From Candidatus Poribacteria bacterium (GTDB lineage: Bacteria; Poribacteria; WGA-4E; UBA9662), in assembly GCA_030748495.1 (NCBI GenBank), contig JASMLX010000038.1, positions 1 through 49,733 on the forward strand: 49,733 nucleotides of DNA, written 5' to 3'. The notes beneath the pieces are model-generated. The model did not search any database. It had not been told where the DNA came from and was given only the letters and a program-made list of their open reading frames with translations. A program made the position numbers and the translations under genes. This document shows positions 26,486 through 35,645 of the stretch, one piece after another (the first letter of the stretch is position 1; each line of letters opens with the position of its first letter).

Positions 26486-26740
26486 AGTTGCTCCTTGACT
26501 TTGACTTCAACAAAAATATGCCACTACGTATAAAAGTCGGATTGATTATAGGTTGCAACGCGCAATAGGACTATCGTCGTTATTGCAATCGCAAACTTCA
26601 TAAATCGAAATTAGGTTGAAGGTTATTTATCATCGCTTCCCGGTTCTAACAGGAGGTTTTGAGAAGACGCTGCTGGGAACAACCCTATGCTTCTGGTCAA
26701 ATTTTGTCTAGATGGAATAACCCGATTCAGATGAGTAAGA

Positions 26741-27712
26741 CTATTCGGTTAGGTCGATAGCTTGCCCTGTGAGCAACGACTGGTTGGCGGCAATTGACAG
26801 TTCGGCCGATTTAACCGCATCAGCGTATGGAGAACGGATTTGACTGCCGTCACCTGATCGAACTGCTTCGATGAAGGTGCGATCCATTTCCAGTGTATAC
26901 GGGTTTTTGGCTTCCCACAAATATTCGCCCTCGGCAGTGGACAGTGTCAGCGATTTGCGTAGGCGATACTCAATTGACCCATCTTGACAGAAAATGTCCA
27001 GACCCGATCGCCGCATACCGGCTTGAATGAAGCAGGCGGAAAACATAATACCAAAAACGCCGCTTTCAAACTGCATTGAGACAGCAGAGGCCTCTTCAAT
27101 ATCGTAGTCGGTATCGGGCAGTAACCCGGTTCGGTCAACGGCATATACCCTTGTGACTTCACCGAACAGATAACGAGCTAAGTCTATTTCGTGTGTGGTC
27201 TGCTCATGAACCTGTCCACCTGATTTGGCCTTTTCACGCCACCAGCGGCCCGGCATTCCACCCATCCAATAACCCATAAAAAAGCCGACCCGCCGATCTG
27301 CCAGCAGTTCTTTGGCCTTGTCGACGATATCCAGATACCGTTCCTGATAACCAGTGGCGGTGATAATGCCAGCCTCATCGACCATCTGAGCGATTTCACG
27401 AGCATCTTGGGTATCCATGTGGACGGGCTTTTCGACAAACATCGCCAGGCCTGCTTTGATGACAGCCCGTTCTGGTGCGCCATGGGCGAAGGGCGGAATC
27501 GAAATATAGACTGCATCCAAATCTTCTTTGGTTAACATCTGGTTAAAGTCGGTGTAGGCGCGGCCATTATAGTTGTCTGCGGCTTTCTCCGCTTTTTCTT
27601 CGACCACGTCGCAGAAAGCGATCAACTCTGTACCTTCGAGACCACTAAGGTCTCTCATGTGGCGACCAGCATTGCCACCTGTACCGATAAATCCTAATTT
27701 GACTGTAGACAT
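26741..27712 (-). CDS. Gfo/Idh/MocA family oxidoreductase (possible ThuB-like partner)
   Basis: 323 residues. The Rossmann loop is LGFIGTGGNAGRHMRDL. The signature lysine motif is MFVEKPVHMDTQDAREIA, with TATGYQERYLDIVDKA after it. The catalytic-His region is HEQTTHEIDLARYLFGE. It is preceded by AAAGGGTG five bases before ATG. Its place upstream of a ThuA-like gene suggests oxidation of a sugar hydroxyl to a keto group, as in ThuB, but the 255-base gap weakens the operon argument. The two Trp-rich segments (FFMGYWMGGMPGRWWREKA) are characteristic of this subgroup. Specific substrate unknown. Confidence 0.87.
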   Translation of the reverse strand: MSTVKLGFIGTGGNAGRHMRDLSGLEGTELIAFCDVVEEKAEKAADNYNGRAYTDFNQMLTKEDLDAVYISIPPFAHGAPERAVIKAGLAMFVEKPVHMDTQDAREIAQMVDEAGIITATGYQERYLDIVDKAKELLADRRVGFFMGYWMGGMPGRWWREKAKSGGQVHEQTTHEIDLARYLFGEVTRVYAVDRTGLLPDTDYDIEEASAVSMQFESGVFGIMFSACFIQAGMRRSGLDIFCQDGSIEYRLRKSLTLSTAEGEYLWEAKNPYTLEMDRTFIEAVRSGDGSQIRSPYADAVKSAELSIAANQSLLTGQAIDLTE

Positions 27713-28456
27713 TATGTCACCCTTTCTTATTTGGTTGTAGGCGTTACGAAATTAAGGAGTAGGCGGGGAATGGTTGTGGAATTCTCAAAAGGCCGTAATT
27801 ATTCTGCTAAAGAAACTAACTGCTGGAATTGCTGACTCCTCTCCAAATCAGCAAAAACTTGTTCACTTTCCGCTGCTGTAGTGTAGGATGGATCGTGTGC
27901 TATTGCTTACTTTAAGTAAGAATTTAAGTAAGATAAAACTAAATGTTGAACTTGATCTCTCTTCAGCTATATTGATTCTGCGTTACAGTCGTTACTTACG
28001 CCAAATTGCGGCCACTGCGAATATTAAGCCGCTCTCAGAACCTCATTCTACATGAAAAGAATCTTTCTATCAAGCCAATTCTGCCGAACGATTGACAAAC
28101 GTCGTTATTTTATGTCAGACTTCCTCTTTTGGGTTCTTTCATCTCTTTCATCTTAAATTTCGGTACAGGTCGTCACTATTAATTACTGCTAATTACTGCG
28201 AAACTACTACAAAACCCGAATTCACCGATTTGGGAGACTGACCGATATTCCGCGGAGTTGATGGTTCTCTTGACCGAAACCATCACACATAGCTCTAATT
28301 ATAGAGCCTTAATTATTGGGAAAAGGTCTAACTAAATCGAAATCCCATTGTTGGCTACTCATGCTAACTATTATGGCACAGACAACAGTAAGCCGTGAAA
28401 ATAGTAAGCTACTTTGCTAACTGAGGGCGGCACTAAATCTACAAATCTACCTACTG
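27713..28456. other. Long intergenic region with repeats, no gene
   Basis: About 740 bases between divergent genes with no convincing reading frame. It holds a 15-base palindrome CTTACTT-T-AAGTAAG (27906-27920). TTTAAGTAAG is repeated 12 bases later (27911-27920 and 27923-27932). There is also a tandem TAATTACTGC doublet (28180-28199) and a hairpin GCTCTA-ATTA-TAGAGC (28292-28307). These may be regulator sites for the flanking genes. Confidence 0.5.
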
Positions 28457-30166
28457 ATGGCAACCACTAGAGTGAGCGGTAATTTTACTCTATTACATCC
28501 CACGATAATTGTTCGGATCTCGGTCCTTTTGGCGATTTGTGCTTATACTGCTATCCAGATTCAACACTTTACCCCTGCACATCCAGAGTTTGATTGTGAC
28601 GGTTATCTGATACTGGCCAAACGAATGGCTACTTTCAAGTCTTTGTCAATTCAAGATCCAGACCCGTTCAGACACCAGCTTCACTTTTGGGTGGAGGCCA
28701 AGGACGGCGGCGTTATGTCGAAATTTAGCCCGGGTTATCCCGCAATAATGGCAATAGCCTATCTGATCGGCGGAGATGAAGGAATGTGCTGGGTGAGTCC
28801 TCTGGCCGGTATTCTAACGCTATTCGGGGCATTTTTACTATTCCGACTCTGGATGTCTGAGTTTTCTGCCAGTTTGGCTGTCTGGGTCTTAGCTATCAAT
28901 CCGATGTGGCTAGGCTATCCAGCATATCTCTTGACCCATGGTCTCAATACCTGCGCTATTACCTGGGGGATGTTTTTTCTCTGGAAATGGTGGCGTGAGC
29001 CGTCAAATCTGTCGGGGTTATTGGCAGGACTACTCCTTGGTTTTGCTGTAACTGTCCGATATACAAGCCTATTGGTCAGCTTTAGTCTGATCATTGCCGT
29101 GGCGATGCGGATTATCTTTTGTATTCATCGATCTTTTGAGATTCCAGATCTCGATCGAGCCGGCAACTCGCAGGGTGAAGGATACGGTTGGCCGATTTGG
29201 CGTCGACTTGGCCCAAATCTTCCGATCCTCCGTTCCACCTGTTTTGCGGTTGCTGGCTACAGCCTATTGCTATTGACCATTATGATCTATAACTGGATTC
29301 ACTTTGGTGATCCGTTGACCACAGGTTACGGCTTGAGTACCGAGCAGCACGCTTTTCAGTGGCAAACACTGTGGAAAAATTTCGCTCGCGTTCTCCAGGG
29401 GCTAAACTCAACCTCTTTCTTCCTCTTTTTTCCGCTAGGGCTGGTTGGCATGTTGACCATTGGCAACCTAACGGAACGGCTGATGCGGTTGGCTTGGTTC
29501 TTTCCCCTATTTCTACTCTACAGTTCCTACTACTGGCAGGCGGGCGGACCACCATTCTTGCGGTTTTTTATTTGTGCTTTTCCACTGATCATCGGGGCCG
29601 CCTTCATGTTGTTCGAGCGAATTAAACCAGAGTCTATCTTTTGGCGAGGAGTTGACGTCGGCCCACTACTTCATGGTGCAGCCGTGGTGTTTTTGGTTCT
29701 ACTAGTTCTAGTTCCGCAATACCAGGTCTCACAAGCCCGGATGCGAGGTATGGCCAGCAACGGAAAGTCACAGACGCGGTTGGCTGCTGGCCGAATGCTG
29801 GCAAAGACCTTTGGTGATGATGTCGTGGTCTTTTCTCAGTCTCCTTACGAAGCCTACCTGGATACTGTCAGGAATTTTCGCTTTTACCATCTGGTTCGGT
29901 TTTCAAGCCCCTGGAACGGTGGGGAACGTCGGCATCCAGTTCGAACAAAGCAGGTCCATCAATTTTACCAGACAACCTCTCAGGAGCAGCGTCTGGCTAT
30001 GAAAAGAGAGCTGATTATCGAGTTTCGTCAGGAAGGCCGACCTGTCGTTTTCCTGATTCCCAAAAAGGCCTTAGCCGAACAACAGAAGCAACTGACCGAT
30101 AAGATCCGGTTAGAATTGGTACGAGATTGGAAAGAGGGCAAATGGGGGGTTTATCAGGTCAAGTGA
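28457..30166 (+). CDS. GT-C-fold membrane glycosyltransferase-like protein
   Basis: 569 residues with about ten predicted membrane helices, starting near residue 20 (IIVRISVLLAICAYTAI). The first periplasmic loop carries an acidic motif FDCDGYLILAKRM. GGVMSKFSPGYPAIMAIAYL follows, as in PMT/ArnT (GT39/GT83-like) enzymes that transfer sugars from polyprenyl-phosphate donors on the outer face of the membrane. A soluble C-terminal part of about 130 residues ends the protein. No specific acceptor can be inferred. No Shine-Dalgarno sequence is evident before the ATG. The end overlaps the convergent broken gene by eight bases. Confidence 0.65.
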   Translation: MATTRVSGNFTLLHPTIIVRISVLLAICAYTAIQIQHFTPAHPEFDCDGYLILAKRMATFKSLSIQDPDPFRHQLHFWVEAKDGGVMSKFSPGYPAIMAIAYLIGGDEGMCWVSPLAGILTLFGAFLLFRLWMSEFSASLAVWVLAINPMWLGYPAYLLTHGLNTCAITWGMFFLWKWWREPSNLSGLLAGLLLGFAVTVRYTSLLVSFSLIIAVAMRIIFCIHRSFEIPDLDRAGNSQGEGYGWPIWRRLGPNLPILRSTCFAVAGYSLLLLTIMIYNWIHFGDPLTTGYGLSTEQHAFQWQTLWKNFARVLQGLNSTSFFLFFPLGLVGMLTIGNLTERLMRLAWFFPLFLLYSSYYWQAGGPPFLRFFICAFPLIIGAAFMLFERIKPESIFWRGVDVGPLLHGAAVVFLVLLVLVPQYQVSQARMRGMASNGKSQTRLAAGRMLAKTFGDDVVVFSQSPYEAYLDTVRNFRFYHLVRFSSPWNGGERRHPVRTKQVHQFYQTTSQEQRLAMKRELIIEFRQEGRPVVFLIPKKALAEQQKQLTDKIRLELVRDWKEGKWGVYQVK

Positions 30167-30739
30167 GCCAAATAACCTGATTTTTAGAGCGTGTTTGAGA
30201 AGTATTCAACCTTAAGACATTCAACCTTAATGTTGATGGACGGCCAAGCGGCCGATCATCAAATATTTCTCTGAGATTCATTTCTCTAAACTCTATCGAG
30301 CCTCTGGGAATTGGCGTAAAAGGTCCATCTGTGTAGGTAGGGGAATTAGGCCAAACGGTGATAGTCTTCGATATCAAGACGAGACCCTGGTACTCTTCTT
30401 TGGCGAGTACTTTCTTGAGCCTTCGACATTCTTGTTTCCACACCGGATCAACCAACACAATTCCGCTAGTTCTGGGCCACCTGAAAGCGGTCAGCCACCA
30501 TTTTCAGCCAGACATCTTCTTGAGAGCGGCGGCGAACTTCTAAGGCGACATTGACGTCGCCATTCCACATATCGATCCAAACCGTGTCGATTGTTTTTGG
30601 CACACGAGTTGGCATCGGACGGAATCGTTGCCAAACAGCCAACCTGTGACCTAGTCCCGGATTAAATATCCGGTAGCGGATTAATATGCCTGCTGGAGGC
30701 GGGAGGTAGTCCAACTGTGACCTTGGCTTTAACTGACAT
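30159..30739 (-). pseudogene. Broken gene of unknown function (two apparent frameshifts)
   Basis: Three minus-strand frames join head to tail. ATG at 30739 opens MSVKAKVTVGLPP. Near 30700 the frame changes and reads AGILIRYRIFNPGLG, then VWIDMWNGDVNVALEVRRR and DVWLKMVADRFQVAQN, with a stop at 30466-30468. A third frame then reads GIVLVDPVWKQECRRLK and LISKTITVWPNSPTYTDG, ending at 30159. The residue patterns look like one protein of about 190 residues that has lost its frame twice. No family recognised. It lies 54 bases after the methyltransferase gene and may have been in its operon. Confidence 0.4.
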
Positions 30740-30793
30740 AGCGAACCCTGTCTCGCTAGAATTAAATGGTGTGATTGTCGACCACGTTGCTAC

Positions 30794-31429
30794 TCAAGGC
30801 CGCAAAGCGGTTATGCAGGCCAGCTTACCAACTCTTGCTTGGCATTCGAATTCAATAAAGCCTATAGATTCCAGTAACTGCTGGTGCCTTTCAACGGGAA
30901 AACGCTTGGGCTTCTTCAGATTGTCATTAGTAAAGGGAATTACAAAATCGGTATTCAGCAACAACCCACCAGGCCTAATTAGAGCAAAAAGTTTTTCATA
31001 AACCGACTTTAATGCCTCGTAACCCCCTAAGTCATGCAAGGTTTGAAAAGTATAGACGATGTCAAATGAATCCAAATCCCGAGGCCAAAAATTGTTATTT
31101 AAGTCAGTGGTCTTGAGACTTATATTGGGATATCCCAAACGACTGAGCTGTTTCTGTGTGTATGCAGTCAGTTCTGGATTAATATCGATACCCAGATAAC
31201 TAACGGAGTCCAAATGAGAAGTCAATAAACTGAGGATTGCTTTTGCCAAGCATCCTGCACCAGGACCGAGTTCCAGTAGATGGATGTTTTCTCGATCTGG
31301 ATTTTGACACTGGGCAAAGATGGCTTGAACAATAGTAGGGAAAATATCGATACGTTCGGGCCACCGACGATCTAGATCAGATGACCAGTCGGTTATATAA
31401 TTCAAGCCTTTAAAATCAGACAAAGCCAT
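30794..31429 (-). CDS. SAM-dependent class I methyltransferase
   Basis: About 211 residues from the preferred ATG at 31429; an upstream in-frame start at 31516 lacks a ribosome site. Motif I is HLLELGPGAGCLAKAIL, motif II the acidic YLGIDINPEL, motif III 'TTDLNNNFWP' and motif IV SFDIVYTFQTLHDL, followed by LIRPGGLLLNTDF. This is a free-standing class I methyltransferase. The substrate cannot be inferred, and the fold resembles small-molecule methylases. The downstream neighbour on the same strand is a broken gene; the upstream region holds an IS1-type relic. Confidence 0.8.
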   Translation of the reverse strand: MALSDFKGLNYITDWSSDLDRRWPERIDIFPTIVQAIFAQCQNPDRENIHLLELGPGAGCLAKAILSLLTSHLDSVSYLGIDINPELTAYTQKQLSRLGYPNISLKTTDLNNNFWPRDLDSFDIVYTFQTLHDLGGYEALKSVYEKLFALIRPGGLLLNTDFVIPFTNDNLKKPKRFPVERHQQLLESIGFIEFECQARVGKLACITALRP

Positions 31430-31689
31430 AAAATCAGATCCCTGAAATATAAGGTTAAACGGAGTTACGACGCTTCTGCAGGGTGTTATGAAAAGTGACG
31501 ATTCTTCCTGAGGCACCTACACCATACTTTAATCATATTATCTCACAAAGCAACCGATGTACACTTCAGACAGAAAGTAGGCCTAATACTGTTAAAGATG
31601 TAATAGTTTTTAGCGGTTAATTGGAACCCGCGTAATAGATAACTTGTGTACGGGTAATCAGGTGGTGCTGACTTCCCTTAGTTAGCACC

Positions 31690-32195
31690 CTTTTTCTCAG
31701 TCTCATCTGTCTTTCCATATTCCACTTGACCTATGTTCTACGGTTAGAACGAGTTGTCCTTTCATTGCTCTGTTGAACTGTATTCGAATTACTATAATAA
31801 TGGCCATATTAACAATTAGGCTCCTTTCCTGTGTTAGACGTCTTTATCTCCTACTCCCATCGTAATATCAAGAGTCATGCGATGGCCATTGAGTCAGCCA
31901 AGTAATCTGTTCCAGGTTTTCTTACTGCCATCACCAACGGTGTAGGCCATGACTTCCTACTCCAATCTGCTGCTCGCAATCGAGAGCCATAATTTTCGTT
32001 TTTTTGACAGTAAAATGCCATCTGTCACCAATCTCCACTATCTCTATCTCCCACCTCTCATTCGGCATATTTCTCAGAATATATTTCTGGACATTTGCTC
32101 CAAATTACTTGATCCAATAGAGCAGCGTGACATTACTTAGCCCTAAGAGCCTGTTCAGAATCTTCCAGCAATAGCGTCGCTTGGCACAAGTGAAC
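31690..32195 (-). pseudogene. Degenerate IS1-family transposase relic
   Basis: Conceptual translation with internal stops and shifts gives successive pieces in the order of IS1-type transposases. NRLLGLSNVTLLYWIK-stop-FG is the helix-turn-helix end of InsA-like. VEIGDRWHFTVKKTK (32016-32038 and on) is the first catalytic segment, normally V-E-x-D-E-x-W-x-F, with the Asp changed to Gly. EVMAYTVGDGSKKTWNRLL (31931-31956 and on) corresponds to the InsB core. FNRAMKGQLVLTVEH (near 31740-31770) corresponds to the late 'F-N-x-x-x-R-Q-R-x-x-R-L-V' region. No intact frame remains and no terminal repeats were identified. Confidence 0.6.
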
Positions 32196-32200
32196 ATCTA

Positions 32201-32285
32201 CTCCAGAGGTTGAAGATCCCATCATCGAGATCCTTTAGCCGTTTGGTTAACTAGATCTCGTTTTTTGAAACTTCAACCTCTGGAG
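32201..32285. repeat. Nested palindrome overlapping the PhyH stop codon
   Basis: The outer arms CTCCAGAGGTTGAAG (32201-32215) and CTTCAACCTCTGGAG (32271-32285) are a perfect 15-base inverted repeat. Inside lies a second stem. The right arm includes the last codons and stop of the PhyH gene. It abuts the IS1 relic and may be an insertion footprint. Confidence 0.7.
32226..32266 (+). terminator. Rho-independent terminator on the plus strand
   Basis: CGAGATC (32226-32232), then TTAGCC, loop GTTT, GGTTAA (with one G-U pair), a small bulge, GATCTCG (32254-32260) and six Ts (32261-32266). It is a good terminator for plus-strand RNA, yet no plus-strand gene is recognised upstream of it. Confidence 0.6.
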
Positions 32286-33106
32286 GGTTCTTTCATTCGT
32301 TGACGTGATTGACGGCTGAGTTCAGCTAAGTGATCCTGGTTGGCTAATGCTTGTTCCAGATGGCGCATCCGTTTGGTTGGCGCATTGCGTAGCATCGCTT
32401 CACCATAGACAGAATCGATCCAGAAACGGGCAAAAGCACTAACCTCCTTTCTCAGGATCGGTAGTTGATCTTCAGTATGGCGGGGACTGCAATTGATAGT
32501 AAACATCCGTCTGCGGTTGCCACCGCCCCAACTGCTGTGTTTGGTACCCTGGTGAAAGACAACCACGTCCCCCGGATCGGTCTCAACAGCTATGGCTGGG
32601 ACTTGATTACCTGAAATTCCCCAATTTTCGTCTGCCTCTCGTAACTGCGCTTGCAACAATTCCGCATATTTATCGCCATACTTGTGACTTCCGGGCATTA
32701 CCCGAATTGCTCCCGTATCCTCGTTCAACGGATCCAGATAAAAGGCCAATTTATAATAGACAATCGGGCGTGGCCACCCGCCATCTGAGTGCCACCTCGT
32801 AACGCCCACGTAATAATTTCCATCACTACCCAGGTAGTTGTAATCGTCACCAAGCAAACTGGCAAAGATGCCATCAATTCGCGGATCGTCTATCAAACTG
32901 GACAGGTATTCGTTCTGGCCGATGAAGGGGACGATGCAAGAACGGGCTGTGCCGTCGTGTGGCTTCTTGTTATGACCGTGACCATGATCAGTCCACACCA
33001 ATTCGAAGTTTTCGATGATCTGTTCAATCCGGTCTTCCAATAATTTGGGTAGATGAAGATAGCCAAAGGTCTCAATAAACGACAGCTGTTGTGGGGTGAG
33101 TTTCAT
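32273..33106 (-). CDS. Phytanoyl-CoA dioxygenase (PhyH) family protein
   Basis: 277 residues. Fe(II)/2-oxoglutarate oxygenase of the double-stranded beta-helix fold. The metal-binding HxD is in VTRWHSDGGW. The second His is in GDVVVFHQGTKHSSWGG. The 2-oxoglutarate-binding Arg is in NRRRMFTIN. The opening TPQQLSFIETFGYLHLPKLL is the standard 'x-G-(F/Y)-x-x-(L/V)' start of PhyH proteins. Prokaryotic members hydroxylate varied small molecules, and real phytanoyl-CoA activity should not be assumed. The family is strongly expanded in Poribacteria-like genomes. The gene ends within a 15-base inverted repeat. Confidence 0.87.
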   Translation of the reverse strand: MKLTPQQLSFIETFGYLHLPKLLEDRIEQIIENFELVWTDHGHGHNKKPHDGTARSCIVPFIGQNEYLSSLIDDPRIDGIFASLLGDDYNYLGSDGNYYVGVTRWHSDGGWPRPIVYYKLAFYLDPLNEDTGAIRVMPGSHKYGDKYAELLQAQLREADENWGISGNQVPAIAVETDPGDVVVFHQGTKHSSWGGGNRRRMFTINCSPRHTEDQLPILRKEVSAFARFWIDSVYGEAMLRNAPTKRMRHLEQALANQDHLAELSRQSRQRMKEPSRG

Positions 33107-33290
33107 TCTGGAACCAATCTACACAGTAGATTTTCCTCCTCTATTGCTTCTTTCTATTTTACAATAACTAAAAAGGTGGCTAGCAGGAAAGCTCGTCCAT
33201 TTCGTTTTGGTAATAGACCTATGCCTCTATATGCTTGTCGTAGAAACCGACAGGCATTTCGGACCGCAATGGCATACCCAATGGAACTAA

Positions 33291-33869
33291 TCAATTGACA
33301 ATCTGGAAGCCTTTAATAAAGCCGTTATCGCCGTAGTCGATGGCCTTTATTTTCCATTCGCCCTCTTTATCTTTTTGATACAGGGCTTTAAATGGTCGTC
33401 TATTTCGCGACTGGTATTCGAAGGTTCCCTCGGACCGAGCAATTTTTCCTTTCTTCTCCTCTATCGAGACTGTCTCAATCGTAGTTTTCATAGGCCAAGG
33501 GGCACGACGACCAAAGATGGATTTCCAAGATCCCCTTATTTTTTTCGTACTTTTGCTGGTTACCAGTTCACCAAAAAAATTATGTGCCATTAAGACCGAG
33601 CCCGCTTTTATCCAGTGAGAAGTTACTTCCGCTGGGTCTCGATCTCTGGCATTAATTGCCCCATCTAATGCTTTATGTGCGGCTTGAACGGCTTGTTCTT
33701 CGGCGGCAAAATTAATTTCTGGTAACTCGGTGGCCTTGATTTCATCCACTGCATCCGGGGTAGTTGTCGAGGTGGTGGCTTGAGTTGGCGTATCAGATTG
33801 ACCACAAGAAGTGGTCAGACCGACGATGGCGAGAAAGCACATCAGAGAGCAGATAACTTGCTGCTTCAT
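33291..33869 (-). CDS. Lipoprotein with SnoaL/NTF2-like domain
   Basis: About 192 residues. ATG at 33869 is chosen over an upstream in-frame start because GGAG lies six bases before it and it begins the signal MKQQVICSLMCFLAIVGLTT-SC, giving a lipidated Cys22. A Thr-rich linker follows (TPTQATTSTTTPD). The C-terminal domain fits an NTF2/SnoaL-like fold: EEQAVQAAHKALDGAINARD (helix), then WIKAGSVLMAHNFFG, 'SWKSIFGRR', and a final strand EWKIKAIDYGDNG. Such domains in lipoproteins often have no catalytic role. Function unknown. Confidence 0.6.
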   Translation of the reverse strand: MKQQVICSLMCFLAIVGLTTSCGQSDTPTQATTSTTTPDAVDEIKATELPEINFAAEEQAVQAAHKALDGAINARDRDPAEVTSHWIKAGSVLMAHNFFGELVTSKSTKKIRGSWKSIFGRRAPWPMKTTIETVSIEEKKGKIARSEGTFEYQSRNRRPFKALYQKDKEGEWKIKAIDYGDNGFIKGFQIVN

Positions 33870-34605
33870 TTGAGACTCCTTTGTGAAAATTAGGTGTTGA
33901 CCCCTATTATATATCAACAAAAACACATTATTGCAAGGAAAAGAAGTGGGTGCAAAGGAGGCTCTGGTCGCTCCTTAATGGGCAACTTGCTTGATTTTAG
34001 CCCAAATGGTGGGTTAATTTGAAAAGCGAGGGCTTTCAAGTTTTCCCTAAAGATCGGAGAATGAAACGGACTTTGGCTTGGTTGGGCTGGTATCGGGACT
34101 GGAGCTTAGACTCTGAGCGCCAAAGTCAGCATTCAGAAAACATAATTTAATTTCTATGACTAGTTTAGCGAGCGGCTTCAGCTGAGGCTCAAACGAATAA
34201 AATAACTTTCAACCAAGCTCTTAACAGTAAGGATAAATTCTCGGTTTGCGTTCGATGTAAGTGCAAAAAGCGGTTAAAATCGAGAAGAAAAAATAACATC
34301 TCCAAATCGGCCAAAAAAGAGATGGCAATGGCAGCCCACTTTCCGCAGATGTTGATAATCTATTTACCAAACCGGCTATCGGTGGATCGAAATGAACAAT
34401 AAAAGAGTTGGCAAAAAAGCTACTTGGAGATATGCCTTGAGGGAAAAGCGGTACGACTTTAAGCCCGAAAAGAAAATCCTCCTGTGCTGCGAGGTTGCAG
34501 ATGTGTGTAGGATGTCAGTAAAGCCGATTTATGGACGACGGAGTGTACCGTTCATTCGCACTCGTCTGCGTTCCTACCGAGTCGGAGGCCTCACCTTTTG
34601 ATATC
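33870..34605. other. Long intergenic region, no gene seen
   Basis: About 735 bases between two minus-strand genes. A short open frame at 34392-34601 is Arg/Lys-rich and lacks a ribosome site, so it was not called. No tRNA, repeat array or strong terminator was found. Confidence 0.4.
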
Positions 34606-35616
34606 TTAGCGGATGGCAATTGGGTTGCCCGGCGAGCCTGTTGCCCCTTTCAGTCGAAGTGGCGTAAAAATAAAGCCGAATTGGTAGACTTTGTCTTTGG
34701 CTAAATCAGCAGTGATGATATTTTCAAGGTTATAGATCCCATGCTTAGCCAAAAATAGCTGGTGAACGGGAAAAGCCAAGGACTCATCAGGGTTTGGGAC
34801 TACCTCGATTCCCCAATTGTCTGCAGCGACCATGACAATCTCTTTTCCTACCAAATATTGTCCTGCGGATAAACCAATTCCGGGTTCGGTCTCTGCGTAC
34901 CGATCATTATCGACCATCCAATGTTTACCCCATCCGGTATGGATCACCACCACATCTCCCGGTCGGATCTCAGTTTTTTGTTGGTCCAGTGTACCTTTCA
35001 GATCATCAGCCGTAATCTCATAGCGGTCGGGCAGTTGTTCCACCTGCTTATAAGCGGCTACGTCGATTAAAACACCTCTGGTAACAATTGGGCCGACCTG
35101 TTCAACCCCGAGTTTAGTGAAGCCTTCCGGTGTGATGATATCGTCTTGCTTGAGGCCGTTATAGCATAGATGGCCAATACTAATATGCGACAAGGCATCA
35201 AACTGCGTTCCGACCTGACCTAGCTCACCGCTGACAATCTCCTCATGCCACGTTAATTGGTTTTCACCCAATGGCCCCGATGTTCTCGGGATTCGCAAGC
35301 TGAAATGGCGTGTGCCATATACAGGCATTCCGGCTTCGTAAAGCCGACCTAATTGATAAACCTGACCTGTGCGGATAAGCTGAACTGCTTCTAAAACCTT
35401 CTGTGGTGTCAGTCGATTGGCAGCACCGCGTTGATCTGCTTCGCCCCAAATCGATGGGTACCAATCCTCAACTAGGTCGGCCTTTGGTCGGACTGGGGGC
35501 AAGTTCGACCGGTGACTATCGCTCCATCCAATGGTTGTCAGGCTGAGTAGGGTAATTACGGAAAGGAAGTACTGGTTGGTTGCACTGATATTTATCGTGT
35601 TTATTGGGCTACACAT
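34606..35616 (-). CDS. Cyclase-family protein (kynurenine formamidase-like), exported
   Basis: About 336 residues, cyclase superfamily (PF04199-type). An N-terminal hydrophobic segment (FLSVITLLSLTTIGW) suggests export. The metal motif of the family, H-x-G-T-H-x-D-x-x-x-H, is here QVGTQFDALSHIS: the two early His are Gln while Asp and the last His remain. Conserved late parts are IRPGDVVVIHTGWGKHW and VAADNWGIEVVPNPDE. Gln variants occur in part of this family, so activity is possible but metal binding may differ. ATG at 35616 has AAAGGAG five bases before it. It is the last gene of the dnaE run, 29 bases after dnaE. Confidence 0.75.
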   Translation of the reverse strand: MCSPINTINISATNQYFLSVITLLSLTTIGWSDSHRSNLPPVRPKADLVEDWYPSIWGEADQRGAANRLTPQKVLEAVQLIRTGQVYQLGRLYEAGMPVYGTRHFSLRIPRTSGPLGENQLTWHEEIVSGELGQVGTQFDALSHISIGHLCYNGLKQDDIITPEGFTKLGVEQVGPIVTRGVLIDVAAYKQVEQLPDRYEITADDLKGTLDQQKTEIRPGDVVVIHTGWGKHWMVDNDRYAETEPGIGLSAGQYLVGKEIVMVAADNWGIEVVPNPDESLAFPVHQLFLAKHGIYNLENIITADLAKDKVYQFGFIFTPLRLKGATGSPGNPIAIR

Positions 35617-35645
35617 GTCAACTCCTTTGTTACGTTTAGTCTGGC

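Noticed and set aside
31949..32140. Small plus-strand open frame
   Set aside because: It lies antisense to the IS1-type relic and has no ribosome site.
33053..33298. Plus-strand open frame over the gap before the PhyH gene
   Set aside because: It begins inside the PhyH gene on the opposite strand, and has Arg/Ser-rich random-looking composition and no ribosome site.
34392..34601. Small basic plus-strand open frame
   Set aside because: Possible decayed DNA; no homology recognised and no start signals.
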